DNA of 64,000 bases. Source: JAFNAG01 sp963739235 (lineage in GTDB: Bacteria > Acidobacteriota > UBA6911). Within the stretch, counting starts at the first letter, position 1. Each line of letters opens with the position of its first letter. Below, piece by piece: positions 16,890 to 27,258 of the stretch. The DNA lies in contig CAVTZY010000033.1 in NCBI GenBank assembly GCA_963739235.1, positions 62,001-126,000 on the forward strand, read 5' to 3'. Position numbers and translations under genes: made by a program. The notes beneath the pieces are model-generated. The model saw nothing but the letters and a program-made list of their open reading frames with translations, was not told the origin of the DNA and searched no databases.

Positions 16890-17373
16890 TGGATCACTCC
16901 ACTTATCTTGTCTCGCAAGTTATAGAGAATCCTGCCGCGCAGTTCAATAATAACTATTTGAGAACGATGGCCGTGTGCTGCCGCCGGGCCCGCAGATCGA
17001 TGCAATCGCCATCGCTCTTTCGGGTGGAGATTTCATAGTAACCTACAATATGCTCAGGCTTATTATTGGCATGCGCAGGGCTATTGCCTGACTTGCTGTA
17101 GGGGCAGGAAAGCGGGTCACTGTGCTGAAGTGGTAACCTATGCATGTAAAATCGGCCGAGTAATGCGCTTTGAAGCCGTTGGGAGTTGACCACGGTAGCT
17201 GCCGGGAGGGCGCGACGTTTTCGTGCATCAAGCAACGCCTCATGGCAGCACTAGGAGCTCCCCAACCGGGAACGGAGGGAACGAAGCTGCAGCGGGAGCA
17301 CTCCTGAAAACCTGCCCGTGCCGTTCATTCCTGAAACTTCCCCAAATGTCGATCCTTCGGCGGGTTCCCCTCC
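16890..17373. other. Intergenic with degraded coding traces
   Basis: A minus-strand frame ends at 16954 with GYYEISTRKSDGDCIDLRAR. It looks like the tail of a lost gene, but I cannot name it. No complete gene is supported. Confidence 0.35.
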
Positions 17374-17545
17374 TTACATTTTGGCCACACTTTCCATGAT
17401 GAAACTTGCCACATTGCTTTTCAGCTTTGCCAGGTCCTCTTTGTGGAGATACATCATGTGGCCTGCGTCGTAATACCTCATCTGGATCTGGTTCTGGAGC
17501 TTTTGCAGCAGCCCCAGGTGGTCCATCGTGTACTCCGCAAATTCT
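17374..17545 (-). pseudogene. C-terminal remnant of a serine carboxypeptidase (peptidase S10)
   Basis: A minus-strand frame of 56 codons ending at a TAA reads EYTMDHLGLLQKLQNQIQMR and then YYDAGHMMYLHKEDLAKLK. This is the C-terminal end of bacterial S10 carboxypeptidases, including the catalytic His in GHMMY. The Ser and Asp parts are absent and nothing upstream continues the homology, so only a scrap remains. Confidence 0.75.
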
Positions 17546-17822
17546 TACAGCTCAGGCAGCATTAAGCAAGAAGGATGAGCCATCGGGACCTGAGTCGCCC
17601 GTTCGTAAGATAGTTCGTTCGGAAAGAAGATATGCAGAGTGATGCGGCACGCAGCTGGCAACTTCACACCTGGAAGCCGCGCAGGAAACAGATCGCCCAC
17701 ATTAAGAGAGCACAACTCGGTAACGGTGTGCAGGGCGTAATGTGCATTCCGCAGGGAACGGGACCTCGACGATCGTCATGGACCAGATCGAGGCCTAAAA
17801 CCTGGTCTTCACCGAGCAATTC

Positions 17823-18032
17823 CTATCGTGGGCTTTGCCGATTCTCTACCTCGGCGCCCGATCGGTGCGCTGTTGAATATAAATGCCACGGATGCTTCGA
17901 AGGGACCTTGATCTCGATCGGCTGCCTCACATCAAGAAAGGGATCCTGGTCATCACTGATCCACAGAGAGGCTCTTACCGCAAATTCCGGCTCGGCAGTC
18001 TCGTTTCGATAGTTGGGATTCAGGGCAGTCAT
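17823..18032 (-). CDS. Hypothetical small protein following the Cys-rich gene
   Basis: A 69-residue frame begins with ATG at 18032, two bases after the stop of the preceding gene. It reads MTALNPNYRNETAEPEFAVR and then SLWISDDQDPFLDVRQPIEI. The beta-rich start loosely recalls truncated PilZ-type modules, but I do not recognise it. It may be a remnant. Support comes only from the tight spacing to the upstream gene. Confidence 0.35.
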   Translation of the reverse strand: MTALNPNYRNETAEPEFAVRASLWISDDQDPFLDVRQPIEIKVPSKHPWHLYSTAHRSGAEVENRQSPR

Positions 18033-18034
18033 TC

Positions 18035-18292
18035 CTACACTACCGCCTGAACTTGAAGCACAGGTGTACCTCGTTCGAAATCCAGGCCAAACTGTTTCTG
18101 GTACACCATGAAGCATGGAGGACAGAATGTATGCGAAAAAACAAAATTTCCCTCCAAAAACCCATATCGTCGCATGTGTGCCTCCAGGCTGTTCCAGGTG
18201 CTTTTGCCAGAGACATCATCCCGGACCTCTCCGCAAACACAGCAGATATTGATCAGATACTTTTCATGTCCATGCAGCAGAACCTGTCTCAT
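18035..18292 (-). CDS. Small Cys-rich domain as found at the end of PAS/response-regulator proteins
   Basis: 85 residues. The pattern CCVCGEVRDD, then W-SLEAHM, then SHTFCPPCF matches the small C-terminal module seen after PAS or receiver domains (CSxCKxIRDD...W...LExYI...SHGICPxC). That module carries two CxxC knuckles and probably binds a metal. Here it is free-standing with no sensor part, so it is either a genuine short regulator or the leftover end of a sensor gene. The two CxxC pairs and the SHTFCP box are intact. Confidence 0.55.
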   Translation of the reverse strand: MRQVLLHGHEKYLINICCVCGEVRDDVSGKSTWNSLEAHMRRYGFLEGNFVFSHTFCPPCFMVYQKQFGLDFERGTPVLQVQAVV

Positions 18293-18543
18293 AGCATTCT
18301 CCGGAATCGCCCGTCGGTTCGAACCAATTCATAATCCAAGGGACTTTATAAAGCCGACAGCTGGGTGATGGGAATCCGGTAAAGCCCTTATATGGACGGG
18401 CAAATCCCTTAGGACATCTCTAAAATATAAGCGAACTTGGCGAGTAGGCCGCGGCCGCCGGACGGAGTGTTCGATTGAAGAAACTCTGATCTGAGCGCCG
18501 TGCGGCGTACGGCGCCCATCTCACGTGCGGATTCGTATGGAGG

Positions 18544-19974
18544 TTAAGGCCTTTTTCTGACTATCCCACCCTCTTCATGCACGAGCAAACAGGGTTCGCC
18601 ACTGACGACGGTCTCCAGGACGACATCGCGTTGCCAGAGCCGACGCAGGTAAGCCAGCGTTTTTTCGGCGTATTCGACCTGCAGATCACGACCATCATGG
18701 TGGTGTTTCAAGTAGAGGGAATGATTATGGCTGTAATCGGAGTCCTCAATCTTAATGACCGGGATGGCGCCCATGCCGGTATTTTTTGTGAGCGTTTCCT
18801 TGACGGTATGCCACCCCTCCTCATCGGAGATTTTGCCGACGACCAAGTCATCCCCACGCGCCTCATACTCGAACAGGTTGAGGTCGCGCATAAGCCTGGC
18901 GTTGAGGTGACGCCTGAGAAAGGATACGTCCCGATCAGCCTCACGCACTTCGAAGAGCTTTTCCAGGCCGGAAGCGTGGGATAAGCCTGATTCCAATTTC
19001 TCCTCCGGCGTGGGCTCGTCGAAACGACGGCGGATGTCTTCCCATACATGCAGGCCGACGTGGTACGGATTGATTTCTCGGGGAAAGGGCCTCACCACCT
19101 GGTTGTGGCGGATAATGAATTCGATCTGCAGGTCCTGAGGGAGTTGAAGGCTGTCGAGAATGCGCTTGTGCCAGTAAGTTGCCCAGCCTTCATTCATGAT
19201 CTTGGTTTCGATCTGAGGAATGAAGTAGCTGGCCTCTTCGTGAACGATAGTGAGCACGTCCTTTTCCCACTCCGCGAGGTAGGGGTTGTGATCGCGGATG
19301 AAAAGGAGCAGATCTTCATCGGGCGTGAGAGGAACTTTGCGCAAATCGGCCTCAGCATGGGCTTGTCGACGATGGATCCTGGCAAACTCATCTGCCGGCG
19401 GCCGGGCCTGGTCAAGGAGACGCGTGCGCTCCTCCTCCTGGGAAAGCTTACGCACAGCAAGATTCCTCCGGCATTGCAGCGATATGGCATGCGCGGCATC
19501 CAGGACGCTTTCCACTCTTTCCAATCCGATGCTGGGATCTTCGATATAGGATCGAATCCGATCGCCACGGACCTTAAAGTTGGCCAAGGTGTACTCCGGA
19601 CGCGTGCTCCGAAAAATGAAGTTGTTTTTGAAAAAATCGTTGTGCGCATACACGTGGGCAATCGTCAGGATTTGCAGCAGCAGCGAATTATCGCGCATCA
19701 GATAGGCAAGGGACGGGTTCGAGTTGATGACCATCTCGTAGGGGAGCCCGGAGACTCCGTAATCATAGAGCGTCTTCAGCTTCTCGAAGGCCTTGCCGTA
19801 AGACCAGTGAGGGTAGTGCGACGGCATGCCGGAGTACGACATGTACGACAGCATCTGGTTGTGATCACAGAGCTCAAACTCCTGCGGATAGCAGCTGAGT
19901 CCGAACTCCTGCACCTTTTCGCGGATACGAGCGTCCCACGTTTCCAGATCCGAGATGCTGTATAGTGCGGCCAT
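18544..19974 (-). CDS. ycgB: SpoVR family protein
   Basis: 476 residues, full length for the family and intact. Conserved stretches include LCYPQEFELCDHNQMLSYMS-type sequence near the N-terminus, HVYAHNDFFKNN, NEGWATYWHKRILDSLQLPQ and HVGLHVWEDIRRRF. SpoVR takes part in spore cortex formation in Bacillus, and in non-sporulating bacteria the homologue YcgB is encoded with PrkA (YeaG) and YeaH as a starvation/stress module. Here it is the third gene of exactly that arrangement. The E/H-rich segments (HEEASYF, NEGWATYWH) look like metal ligands. Biochemical activity is unknown. Confidence 0.95.
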   Translation of the reverse strand: MAALYSISDLETWDARIREKVQEFGLSCYPQEFELCDHNQMLSYMSYSGMPSHYPHWSYGKAFEKLKTLYDYGVSGLPYEMVINSNPSLAYLMRDNSLLLQILTIAHVYAHNDFFKNNFIFRSTRPEYTLANFKVRGDRIRSYIEDPSIGLERVESVLDAAHAISLQCRRNLAVRKLSQEEERTRLLDQARPPADEFARIHRRQAHAEADLRKVPLTPDEDLLLFIRDHNPYLAEWEKDVLTIVHEEASYFIPQIETKIMNEGWATYWHKRILDSLQLPQDLQIEFIIRHNQVVRPFPREINPYHVGLHVWEDIRRRFDEPTPEEKLESGLSHASGLEKLFEVREADRDVSFLRRHLNARLMRDLNLFEYEARGDDLVVGKISDEEGWHTVKETLTKNTGMGAIPVIKIEDSDYSHNHSLYLKHHHDGRDLQVEYAEKTLAYLRRLWQRDVVLETVVSGEPCLLVHEEGGIVRKRP

Positions 19975-19986
19975 CTCGCCGCTTTT

Positions 19987-21168
19987 TTACCCTTCTGCCG
20001 CGCGATCTTTGGCAAGAAATGCCTTGAAGGTCGGCCAGATGTCCTCTTTGCGTTGGATGAGCATCGATTGAAAGTTGTCGGCTTCCAGACGGCTGAAGAT
20101 CTTCAGCATCGAGTTCTCGTAATAGCTCGGGCCCTGCGGTTTAATCTCGCCGTAGCCGAAGAGGTTGCATACCTTGCAGAGCTCCCCGCGCTCTGGATGG
20201 TCGCAGCATTGTCGGAGTCGAAGTTGTCGCCGTCGGAGCAATGAAACACATAAATATTCCACAGCGACGGGTGATAGCGGGCTTCGATGATCTCCAGGGC
20301 CTTTCGATACCCCGATGAAATACAGGTCCCGCCGGATTCTCCTTTGTGGAAGAATTCTTCTTCGGTCACCTCTGCTGCCTCCGTGTGGTGGGCGATGAAG
20401 ACGGTCTCGACGGTGCGATACTTGGTTGCGACGAACCGTGACAGGAGAAAGAAGAAACTGCGCGCCAGATATTTCTTCATCGTGTCCATGGAGCCCGAGG
20501 TGTCCATGATGCAGATCACGACCGCGTTGGACTCTTCCTTTTTGTCGGTCACCATGTGGCGGTAGGTCAGGTCATCTTCGTGGAATGGGAATCGTGCCCG
20601 AACGTTATCCTGACCTCGATGCGTCGCGAGCTGTCGCTTGATTTTGGCTTTGACCGTGCGTCGCTTATCCAGGCGCAAGCGAATGCCCACCTGGCGGTAT
20701 CCCTTCCTGCGGCTGACCCGATCGGCCTCGATCTCGCGCAGCTTTTTGCGCTCGAGATCCGGCAGTTCGAGGTCTTCGAACATGATGTCGATCAGCTCTT
20801 CCAGGGTGACATCGGTTTCATAGTAGTCGATGCCGGGGCGATTTCCTGCCCGCCCTCTCCCGGAATTCTCCCCGCCGACTTTGCCGATCTCCTGTCCGGG
20901 TTGCTCGTCGCCCTGCCCCTGCCCCACTCCGGGGGTGTTTTCTCCGTGAGATGAACCGATACTCTTTGATCCCGCGGATCGGCACCTTGATAATCCGGTC
21001 CCTGTCGCGACCGATGATCGATTCCTCCGCGATGATGTCGGCGATGTTGTCGCGGATCGATTCGCGGACTTTCCGCCGATGGCGCAGGCGGTCGCCGGCG
21101 GAGCGGTCGCTATGCTCCGCTTCGGACTGCCGGAATGGGCGGAAAACAGTCCCCAGGAACAGTGTCAT
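19987..21168 (-). pseudogene. yeaH: YeaH/DUF444 family VWA-domain protein, frameshifted
   Basis: The coding information is complete but lies in three frames. The N-terminus (21168 to about 20950) reads VRESIRDNIADIIAEESIIG and KVPIRGIKEYRF. The middle frame (about 20950 to 20205) holds TLEELIDIMFEDLELPDLER and the VWA metal-site motif VICIMDTSGSMDTMKKYLAR. The C-terminus (about 20205 to 19987) reads CKVCNLFGYGEIKPQGPSYY. YeaH is the partner of the PrkA kinase in stationary-phase and nitrogen-starvation responses. It lies between prkA and spoVR. The two disruptions may be sequencing errors or real decay. Confidence 0.88.
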
Positions 21169-21234
21169 GCCACACGCTCATTCAGGCGGAGCTATGAGAG
21201 CTACGGGCAGCCTCACAGCCCGCTCCAGGCCGCA

Positions 21235-23180
21235 TCAGTCCTTCCAGAGGTTGTTGGCGGCATATTTCAACACGACATCGACGCAGCTGCTGCAGTAGCC
21301 GATCTGCAAGAGGTTCTGAACCATGGCGTTGTATTTGTCCGACTGATCCTCGTCGCGGGTGCGCGCTTTGGTGATGATGCGGCTGATGTCGCGCACCGAG
21401 GTCATCAGTTTCTTCTCGATGGCTTCCTTGAGCGGCTCGTAGCTCGGTATAGCTGACCTTCTCGCTGCGACGGGCCGGCAGCCCACAGGTAGGCGATCAC
21501 CTCCTGGCGGAAGCCTTCCGCCGCCGAGCCGATGATGGCGATCTGTTCTTCGATCGACTTGAGGAAGCCTTCATCGGGCTGCAACTCTTCTTTGGTGTTG
21601 CGGTCCTTCACCTTGGTCCTGTTGACATAGGCCTCGGCGTGGTCGAGGTAGTTCTGAAAGAGCGACTCGGCCTGCTCCTGATAGGAGTACACGAAGGCCC
21701 TGGTGATCTCCTTCTCGAGAAGTTCCAGGTACTCCTTGTGCAGGACGTCCTGCAGGAACTCGAGGTACTGCTTGCGCGTGTCGTCGGGCAGGTCGGCTTC
21801 TTTGACCATGTTGATCAGCGCTTCGCGCACGTTGATCGGGTTGATGCAGTTCCCGGAGGTGTTGTCGGACAGCGCGTTGTCGAGGGCCTTCATGATAAAG
21901 CGGGTGGAGATGCCGTCCATGCCTTCACGCTTGGCATCCTCGCGCAGTTCCTGGACGTCGATTTTTTTGGTCTTCCCCTTCTCGACGACTTCCTCGCCGT
22001 TGTAGAGCTTGAGCTTGGTGCATCAGATCGCACTTCGCGTTGGGCTCCAGACGGGTCAGGATGGCGAACATGGAGGCGATTTCGAGGGTGTGCGGCGCGA
22101 TATGCGCACGGAAATCGGAATGGCGGATGATCTTTCTGATAGATCTTCACTTCTTCGGATAGCCGCAGATTGTAAGGCACCTTGATCACCACGATGCGGT
22201 CGAGGATGGCTTCGTTGGTGTGGTCGGCCTTGAACTTTCTGCCACTCCGCTTCGTTGGAGTGCGCGACGATGACGGTATCGACGTACACCATGCCGTGGC
22301 GGCCGGGCGCCGGGATGACCTTCTCCTGCGTCGCCGTGATCATGGCGTGAAGGTATTCGGTCTCATTCTTGAAAACCTCGATGAACTCCACCATGCCCCG
22401 GTTGCCGACGTTGAGCGCGCCGTTGAGATCGAGGACGCGCGGATCGCCTTCGGAGTAGAGGTCGAGCTTGGAGATATCCTCGCTGCCGATCAGCACCGAG
22501 GTGTCCTGGTTGTTCGGATCCACCGGCGGAACGACGCCGATCCCGACGCGGTTGCGCTTGGAGAAAAGTCTGCGTGGCAACCGGAAACTCCTCGTAGCGC
22601 CCGCCGAACTCTTCTTTCAGCCGGAATCGGCAGACCGGACAGAGATCGCCTTCAATGTGGACGCCCAGCATCTTCTCGAACTCGCGCCGGAGGTGGCGCG
22701 GGATCAGGTGCAGCGGCTCCTCCGTCATCGGGCAGCCCTCGATGGCATAGAACGGATCGCTGTCCTCGAGGCCACGCTGCAGTTTTTCCACCAGCGAACT
22801 CTTGCCGGAGCCGACCGGGCCCCATCAGGTAGAGGACCTGGCGGCTTTCCTCGCCTTTCAGCGCCGCGGAGTGAAAATAGCGGACGATCTTTGAAAGCAC
22901 GTGCTCGATGCCAAAGAATTCGTCCGCAAAAAAATTGTAGACTTTGAGCGCTTCATCCTTAAAGAGACGCTTCGAGCGGGGATCGTCCGAGTCGTGAATG
23001 TCGCGCGCGCTGGCGCGAGTGATGACCTCGTACAACCGCGCGTGTGCTAACTTTGCTAAACCGGGGTCTTCCCGCAGCAGATCCAGATAGTTAAGTGAGA
23101 GTGCCTCGCCACCTGTGTCGCTCCCGGCTATCCCGATCTGCCAGGATTATTTCCCCAAATTTACTGGCGCTTTGCTCCAT
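21235..23180 (-). pseudogene. prkA: PrkA serine protein kinase (YeaG), broken by at least seven frameshifts
   Basis: The start is the ATG at 23180, preceded by AGGAG. Segments in changing frames reconstruct a nearly full-length PrkA of about 648 codons: ALKVYNFFADEFFGIEHVLS, a P-loop that needs one base removed near 22815 to read GPVGSGKSSLVEKL, then CPMTEEPLHLIPRHLRREFE, RNRVGIGVVPPVDPNNQDTS, MVYVDTVIVAHSNEAEWQK, VVIKVPYNLRLSEEVKIYQK, INPINVREALINMVKEADLP and the end KKLMTSVRDISRIITKARTR. Several shifts fall in short homopolymers (GGGGCCC near 22815, AAA near 22240 and 22140). PrkA is an AAA+ ATPase with a kinase-like C-terminus, acting with YeaH and SpoVR. Confidence 0.9.
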
Positions 23181-23715
23181 TTCCACTCCTCAGGCGCTAT
23201 GCCTTGCCCACCAAAGACTCACTCACTCTTCACCCACCTTGTATTGATGCTCATTGCAGGGTCGCAGATTCACTCAAATTGAAACTCGTCTTACTGAACG
23301 GGAAGGCAAATGCCTTTGCAGGAGATTACTCGAGGCAGGAGCATGGAGCCATCGCAAGGAAATTCAGCAGAGAGGAGGTGGAGAGTCCCCTGGCAGGAGC
23401 CGATCTCTCGTTCAGCCGTACACCCGACCACACGCATCTGAAATAATGTTATCCCTTGGGTTTCGGAGGGTCAAGTAACGGAGGCTGCAGCGAGCCGCTT
23501 AATCCCCGAGTGGATAAAGAAGGCAGGCCGTCAAAAGCAGCTCAAAGAATACTTCGGGCGATGCCTGGGCACAAAACTCAGCGCCGAGTACGCAGAAAAA
23601 ACCAGGAGGTCGCGAAGATCCGCCAATAATAGATGTAGGTCTTTAAATCATCGTATTTCCAGGCGGCTCCGAGAGTATCTCCCCTGCCCAAACTGGAGAA
23701 CTGGAGACGTGACTG
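23181..23715. other. Intergenic, no gene recognised
   Basis: This lies between the prkA start and the end of the TPR protein gene. Short overlapping frames have no recognisable family and no usual start signals. It probably carries the prkA operon promoter. Confidence 0.4.
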
Positions 23716-25875
23716 CTATTTTCCCTTCCTGGCCAGATCATCCACTGCTCGGCGAGCCAGTTCATTGCCGGGGTTGATACGCAGCACCTCTTCGAATTCA
23801 TGAAGCGCTTCGCTCGTTCGGCCTGCCCTTGCCATGGACATGCCCAGATTCATGTGCGCGAGCTCCAGACCCGGGTTGAGGCGCACGGCTTCTGAAAAAT
23901 GGGATGACGCCTCGGTTGCTTTTCCCTGCCCTGCCAGAAGTGCACCCAGGTTATTGTGCACACCGGCAAGCCTGGGATTGATGCGGAGGGCCTCGGCGTA
24001 TTGAGCAATAGCCTCCTCGACTTTCCCCTGACTTGCCAGTGCCGCACCCAGGTTGACATGCACCTGAGCAAAATCCGGCTTTAGGCGCAAGGCTTCGGAA
24101 AAAGAGATTATGGCCTCCGCGCTTCTGCCCTGGCTTGACAGTGCCATTCCGAGGTTGTTGCGCGCCTCTGCAGAATCGGGCCGGAGACGCACGGCCTCGG
24201 TGCAGTGACCCACCGCCTCCGCCGATTTTCCTTGCAGCATGAGGGCCAGACATAGGTCATTCCGGGCTTCCGCCAAGTCGGGCTGCTGGCTCACGGCCGC
24301 AGAGAACAGAGCGAATGCCTCACCGATTTTCCCCTGGTCCGCCAACACCTGTCCGAGGCCATGCTTTGCTTCTGCGGATTCGGGCTTGAGGCGCACGGCC
24401 TCCGACAAATGACGGACGGACTCATCGAGCCGGCCCTGCCCCCGCAGCACTCGTCCTAAGGCCATGTGCGCGTGATACTGGTCCGTGTCCATAGTGACTT
24501 CAATGGTATGCGTCCAGAGCGAAACACTGTCCTGCCAGTAACGGATCTGGCCGCGCGCGGTAATCGTGAGCGCAAGAACGGCAAAGGCAGCCACAACCGG
24601 AATAACGCGTTGCCGGACCGACCAGTGTTTCAGCATTTCCGGGAAGCCCCAAGCCAAGATGATAAAAATCCCGATGAGGGGAATATATGTGAAACGGTCC
24701 GCCATCGACTGGAGGCCGACTTGAACCAAGCCGATAACCGGTATCAGTGTCCCCAGATACCACAGCCATCCGATGGCGAGATACGGATAGCGGCGGGCCC
24801 AACGCATCACCGCGACCGTGATGCCCGCAAGGACCAGCGCAGACCCGGCTACCTTCCATCCTGGAAGCGAAGAGGGATACGGGTAGAGCACCGCCAGACC
24901 TGCAGGCCAGAACATCTTGCCGATGTACGCCAAATACGCCACGAGCGCGTTCCCTACGCGTAGGCCGAGCGGGTACAGATCGAGGCCAGTCACCGCGTTT
25001 CTTTGCGCGCTCATGGTCACCATGCTTGCCGCAACGGCGAGTATAAGCGGGGGGATCTTTTCCCATATCAACAGGCGTCCGACGGGCCGGCGTTCGCATG
25101 GAGAAGCGGTCTTCGGGGGCACTGCCGTATGGGGGTTCAGGGTCCATCGCTGCAAGGGCCAGATATCGAGGAGCAGGAGCAGAAAAGGCACGGTGACCAG
25201 CATGGGTTTCGCCAGCAATCCCAGCGTGAACCAGAGGAGCACAACGATATAGCGACCAACTCCCGGCCGGCGCACATATGAAACATAAGCCCAAAGCGTC
25301 AGCATCAGGAAAAACGTGCTCAGGACATCCTTTCGTTCGGTGATCCAGGCCACCGATTCAACATGGAGGGGGTGGATCGCGAAGAGCGCGGCCACGAACG
25401 CGCTTCTACCCAAAGCGCCGGTCATGCGCAGCAACAGCAGGAACAACAATAGAGAACTCGCGACGTGCAGAAGCAGATTTGTCTGGTGCTGAGAGCCGGC
25501 GTTCATTCCGGCAATCTGGACATCGGCCATGTACGACAGCCAGGTTAGCGGGATCCAGTAGCCGGCGTGCTCTGCGGTAAACGCCCAGATCACTGCCGGC
25601 CATGTCAGCCCGCGGGAGATGTTTGGGTTCTCGCTCACATAGGTGGGATCGTCGAATGCCACGAAATCATAGTGCCTTACCGGTTCGTAGATGAAAACGT
25701 TAAGCCCAATCAGGGCCAATACGAACCACAAGCCCAACCAGGAAAACGTAAGCCGGTTATCTGAACGGAACACATTCGCCTGCGCCGGCTCGGCCGAGAC
25801 TGGCGGCCTCCTCCGTGCGACACGGAGAGGAGTTGCAGACTGTTCGGCTTTATTCCGTTTGTGTTGCCGATTCAT
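23716..25875 (-). CDS. TMTC-like polytopic membrane protein with C-terminal TPR repeats
   Basis: 719 residues. A basic N-terminus precedes about ten membrane helices (residues about 50-450), with conserved FAIHPLHVESVAWITERKDV in an early loop, as in the O-mannosyltransferase TMTC/DUF1736 group of the GT-C superfamily. Residues about 465-715 form seven TPR units, for example AEARNNLGMALSSQGRSAEA. Such proteins are very common in Acidobacteriota and Planctomycetes and are thought to glycosylate exported proteins using a lipid-linked sugar. The TPR part would bind the acceptor. No glycan operon surrounds it. Confidence 0.85.
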   Translation of the reverse strand: MNRQHKRNKAEQSATPLRVARRRPPVSAEPAQANVFRSDNRLTFSWLGLWFVLALIGLNVFIYEPVRHYDFVAFDDPTYVSENPNISRGLTWPAVIWAFTAEHAGYWIPLTWLSYMADVQIAGMNAGSQHQTNLLLHVASSLLLFLLLLRMTGALGRSAFVAALFAIHPLHVESVAWITERKDVLSTFFLMLTLWAYVSYVRRPGVGRYIVVLLWFTLGLLAKPMLVTVPFLLLLLDIWPLQRWTLNPHTAVPPKTASPCERRPVGRLLIWEKIPPLILAVAASMVTMSAQRNAVTGLDLYPLGLRVGNALVAYLAYIGKMFWPAGLAVLYPYPSSLPGWKVAGSALVLAGITVAVMRWARRYPYLAIGWLWYLGTLIPVIGLVQVGLQSMADRFTYIPLIGIFIILAWGFPEMLKHWSVRQRVIPVVAAFAVLALTITARGQIRYWQDSVSLWTHTIEVTMDTDQYHAHMALGRVLRGQGRLDESVRHLSEAVRLKPESAEAKHGLGQVLADQGKIGEAFALFSAAVSQQPDLAEARNDLCLALMLQGKSAEAVGHCTEAVRLRPDSAEARNNLGMALSSQGRSAEAIISFSEALRLKPDFAQVHVNLGAALASQGKVEEAIAQYAEALRINPRLAGVHNNLGALLAGQGKATEASSHFSEAVRLNPGLELAHMNLGMSMARAGRTSEALHEFEEVLRINPGNELARRAVDDLARKGK

Positions 25876-25941
25876 AGCCGGATCCCAAGAAAACTATGCG
25901 TGCCTCTCGCTCGCGTCGTGCATTCTCACTCATTCCTCCGT

Positions 25942-27240
25942 TCATGTCGATATCGGCCTTACCTCCCGCCGATAGCGCCGCAGCACCGGGGTCGTCAGCG
26001 CGATCCACGCCGTCGCTGCCAGACATCCGAGACCGCCGCTGACAACGGAGAAAACGGCACCGCACCACTGTGCCACTGCCCCCGCCTCAAGTTCGCCCAG
26101 CTGCGGGCCCCCCATGAAAAAAACCATGCTCACACCCGTCATCCGGCCCCTGAGATGATCAGGAGTCTCCATCTGTCGCAGGATATTGCGCAGCACCATG
26201 CTGACGGTGTCAGCGGCGCCGGAGACCGCGAGGCACAGGAATGTCAGCCAGAAGGAGTGGGACAGGCCGAAAAGCACCGTGGCAAGCCCGTAGACGGTTG
26301 CCGCCTGAAGCAGCACAGTTCCACGACGTTCAATTCTGTCGATGCCGCGGGTCATGGCCAGGCTGGCGACCAGTGCTCCGGCAGAGGGGCCTGCGTATAA
26401 CCAGCCATAACCTTTCGCGCCCACCTTGAGAATGTCCTGTGCAAAGATCGGCAGTAAGGCGGTCGCAGATGAAAAAAAGGTAGCGAAAAAATCCAGAAGC
26501 ATCGTGGAGCGGATCAGCGGCGAGGAAAAGACGAAGCGCAATCCCTCTCCAACGGCCCGGCGGCCGAATAGGATCTTCTCGGAGGATGGTTGCGGTAGAT
26601 CTCTCATGAGCAAGAGGGCCAGAATAACGGCCAGAAAGGAAATGGCATTGAACACGTACACCCATCCAACACCGAAGATTGCAATGAATATGCCGGCCAA
26701 CGATGGGCCCACGACCGAAGCCGTCTGAAACATGATGGTTATGAGGCTGAGAGCGTTGGGCAAATCTCGACGCGGAACCAGGTTAGGCACAAGCGCCTGC
26801 CGGGCCGGTCCGTCAAAGGAGGCCGTGGTTGCACTGAGCGCTGTGAGCAGGTAGATCGACCAGACGGATGCGAGGCCACGGAAAGTCAGGCCGGCGAGCA
26901 CGACTGCAAGCAATGCCAGGGTAGTCTGAGTTGCCAGCATGGTCTTGCGTCTGTCCCACACATCCGCGATCACCCCACTGATTGGCGATAGGAGCATGAT
27001 CGGGACCAGGTTTGCCAACCCCACCAGCCCAAGGGCCAGTCCCTTGTGTCCAGGCCCGGCGAGCAGGGATACGTGCCAGAGGATTGCCGCCACCTGCATG
27101 CGCGTGCCGGCCATCGATATCAGCTGTCCGAACCAGATCAGCCGGAAGTTTGGGTGGCGCAGGGCTGCCAGTGAAGCGGAAGGTTTCAATCCCATAGGAA
27201 GCACGGCGGTATTTGTATGACGCGGCTCGCCCGGTGTCAA
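25942..27240 (-). CDS. MFS transporter (enterobactin exporter-like)
   Basis: 432 residues with 12 predicted membrane helices. The loop after the second helix reads SGVIADVWDRRKTMLATQTT, the MFS motif A variant, and ALSATTASFDGPARQALVPN matches the EntS/MFS_3 group of exporters. It probably expels a small hydrophobic compound by proton antiport; the substrate cannot be told. It lies 18 bases upstream of the aminotransferase stop on the same strand, so the aminotransferase gene may be transcribed ahead of it and read through. Confidence 0.85.
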   Translation of the reverse strand: MTPGEPRHTNTAVLPMGLKPSASLAALRHPNFRLIWFGQLISMAGTRMQVAAILWHVSLLAGPGHKGLALGLVGLANLVPIMLLSPISGVIADVWDRRKTMLATQTTLALLAVVLAGLTFRGLASVWSIYLLTALSATTASFDGPARQALVPNLVPRRDLPNALSLITIMFQTASVVGPSLAGIFIAIFGVGWVYVFNAISFLAVILALLLMRDLPQPSSEKILFGRRAVGEGLRFVFSSPLIRSTMLLDFFATFFSSATALLPIFAQDILKVGAKGYGWLYAGPSAGALVASLAMTRGIDRIERRGTVLLQAATVYGLATVLFGLSHSFWLTFLCLAVSGAADTVSMVLRNILRQMETPDHLRGRMTGVSMVFFMGGPQLGELEAGAVAQWCGAVFSVVSGGLGCLAATAWIALTTPVLRRYRREVRPIST

Positions 27241-27258
27241 GGAATGGAGTTAAGGTCC

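Noticed and set aside
19048..19965. 305-codon plus-strand open frame
   Set aside because: It is antisense to the intact SpoVR gene.
22182..22832. 216-codon plus-strand open frame
   Set aside because: It is antisense to the reconstructed PrkA kinase, whose conserved segments are unmistakable.
23204..23478. Short plus-strand open frames after the prkA start
   Set aside because: Overlapping frames with no ribosome-binding site or recognisable family.
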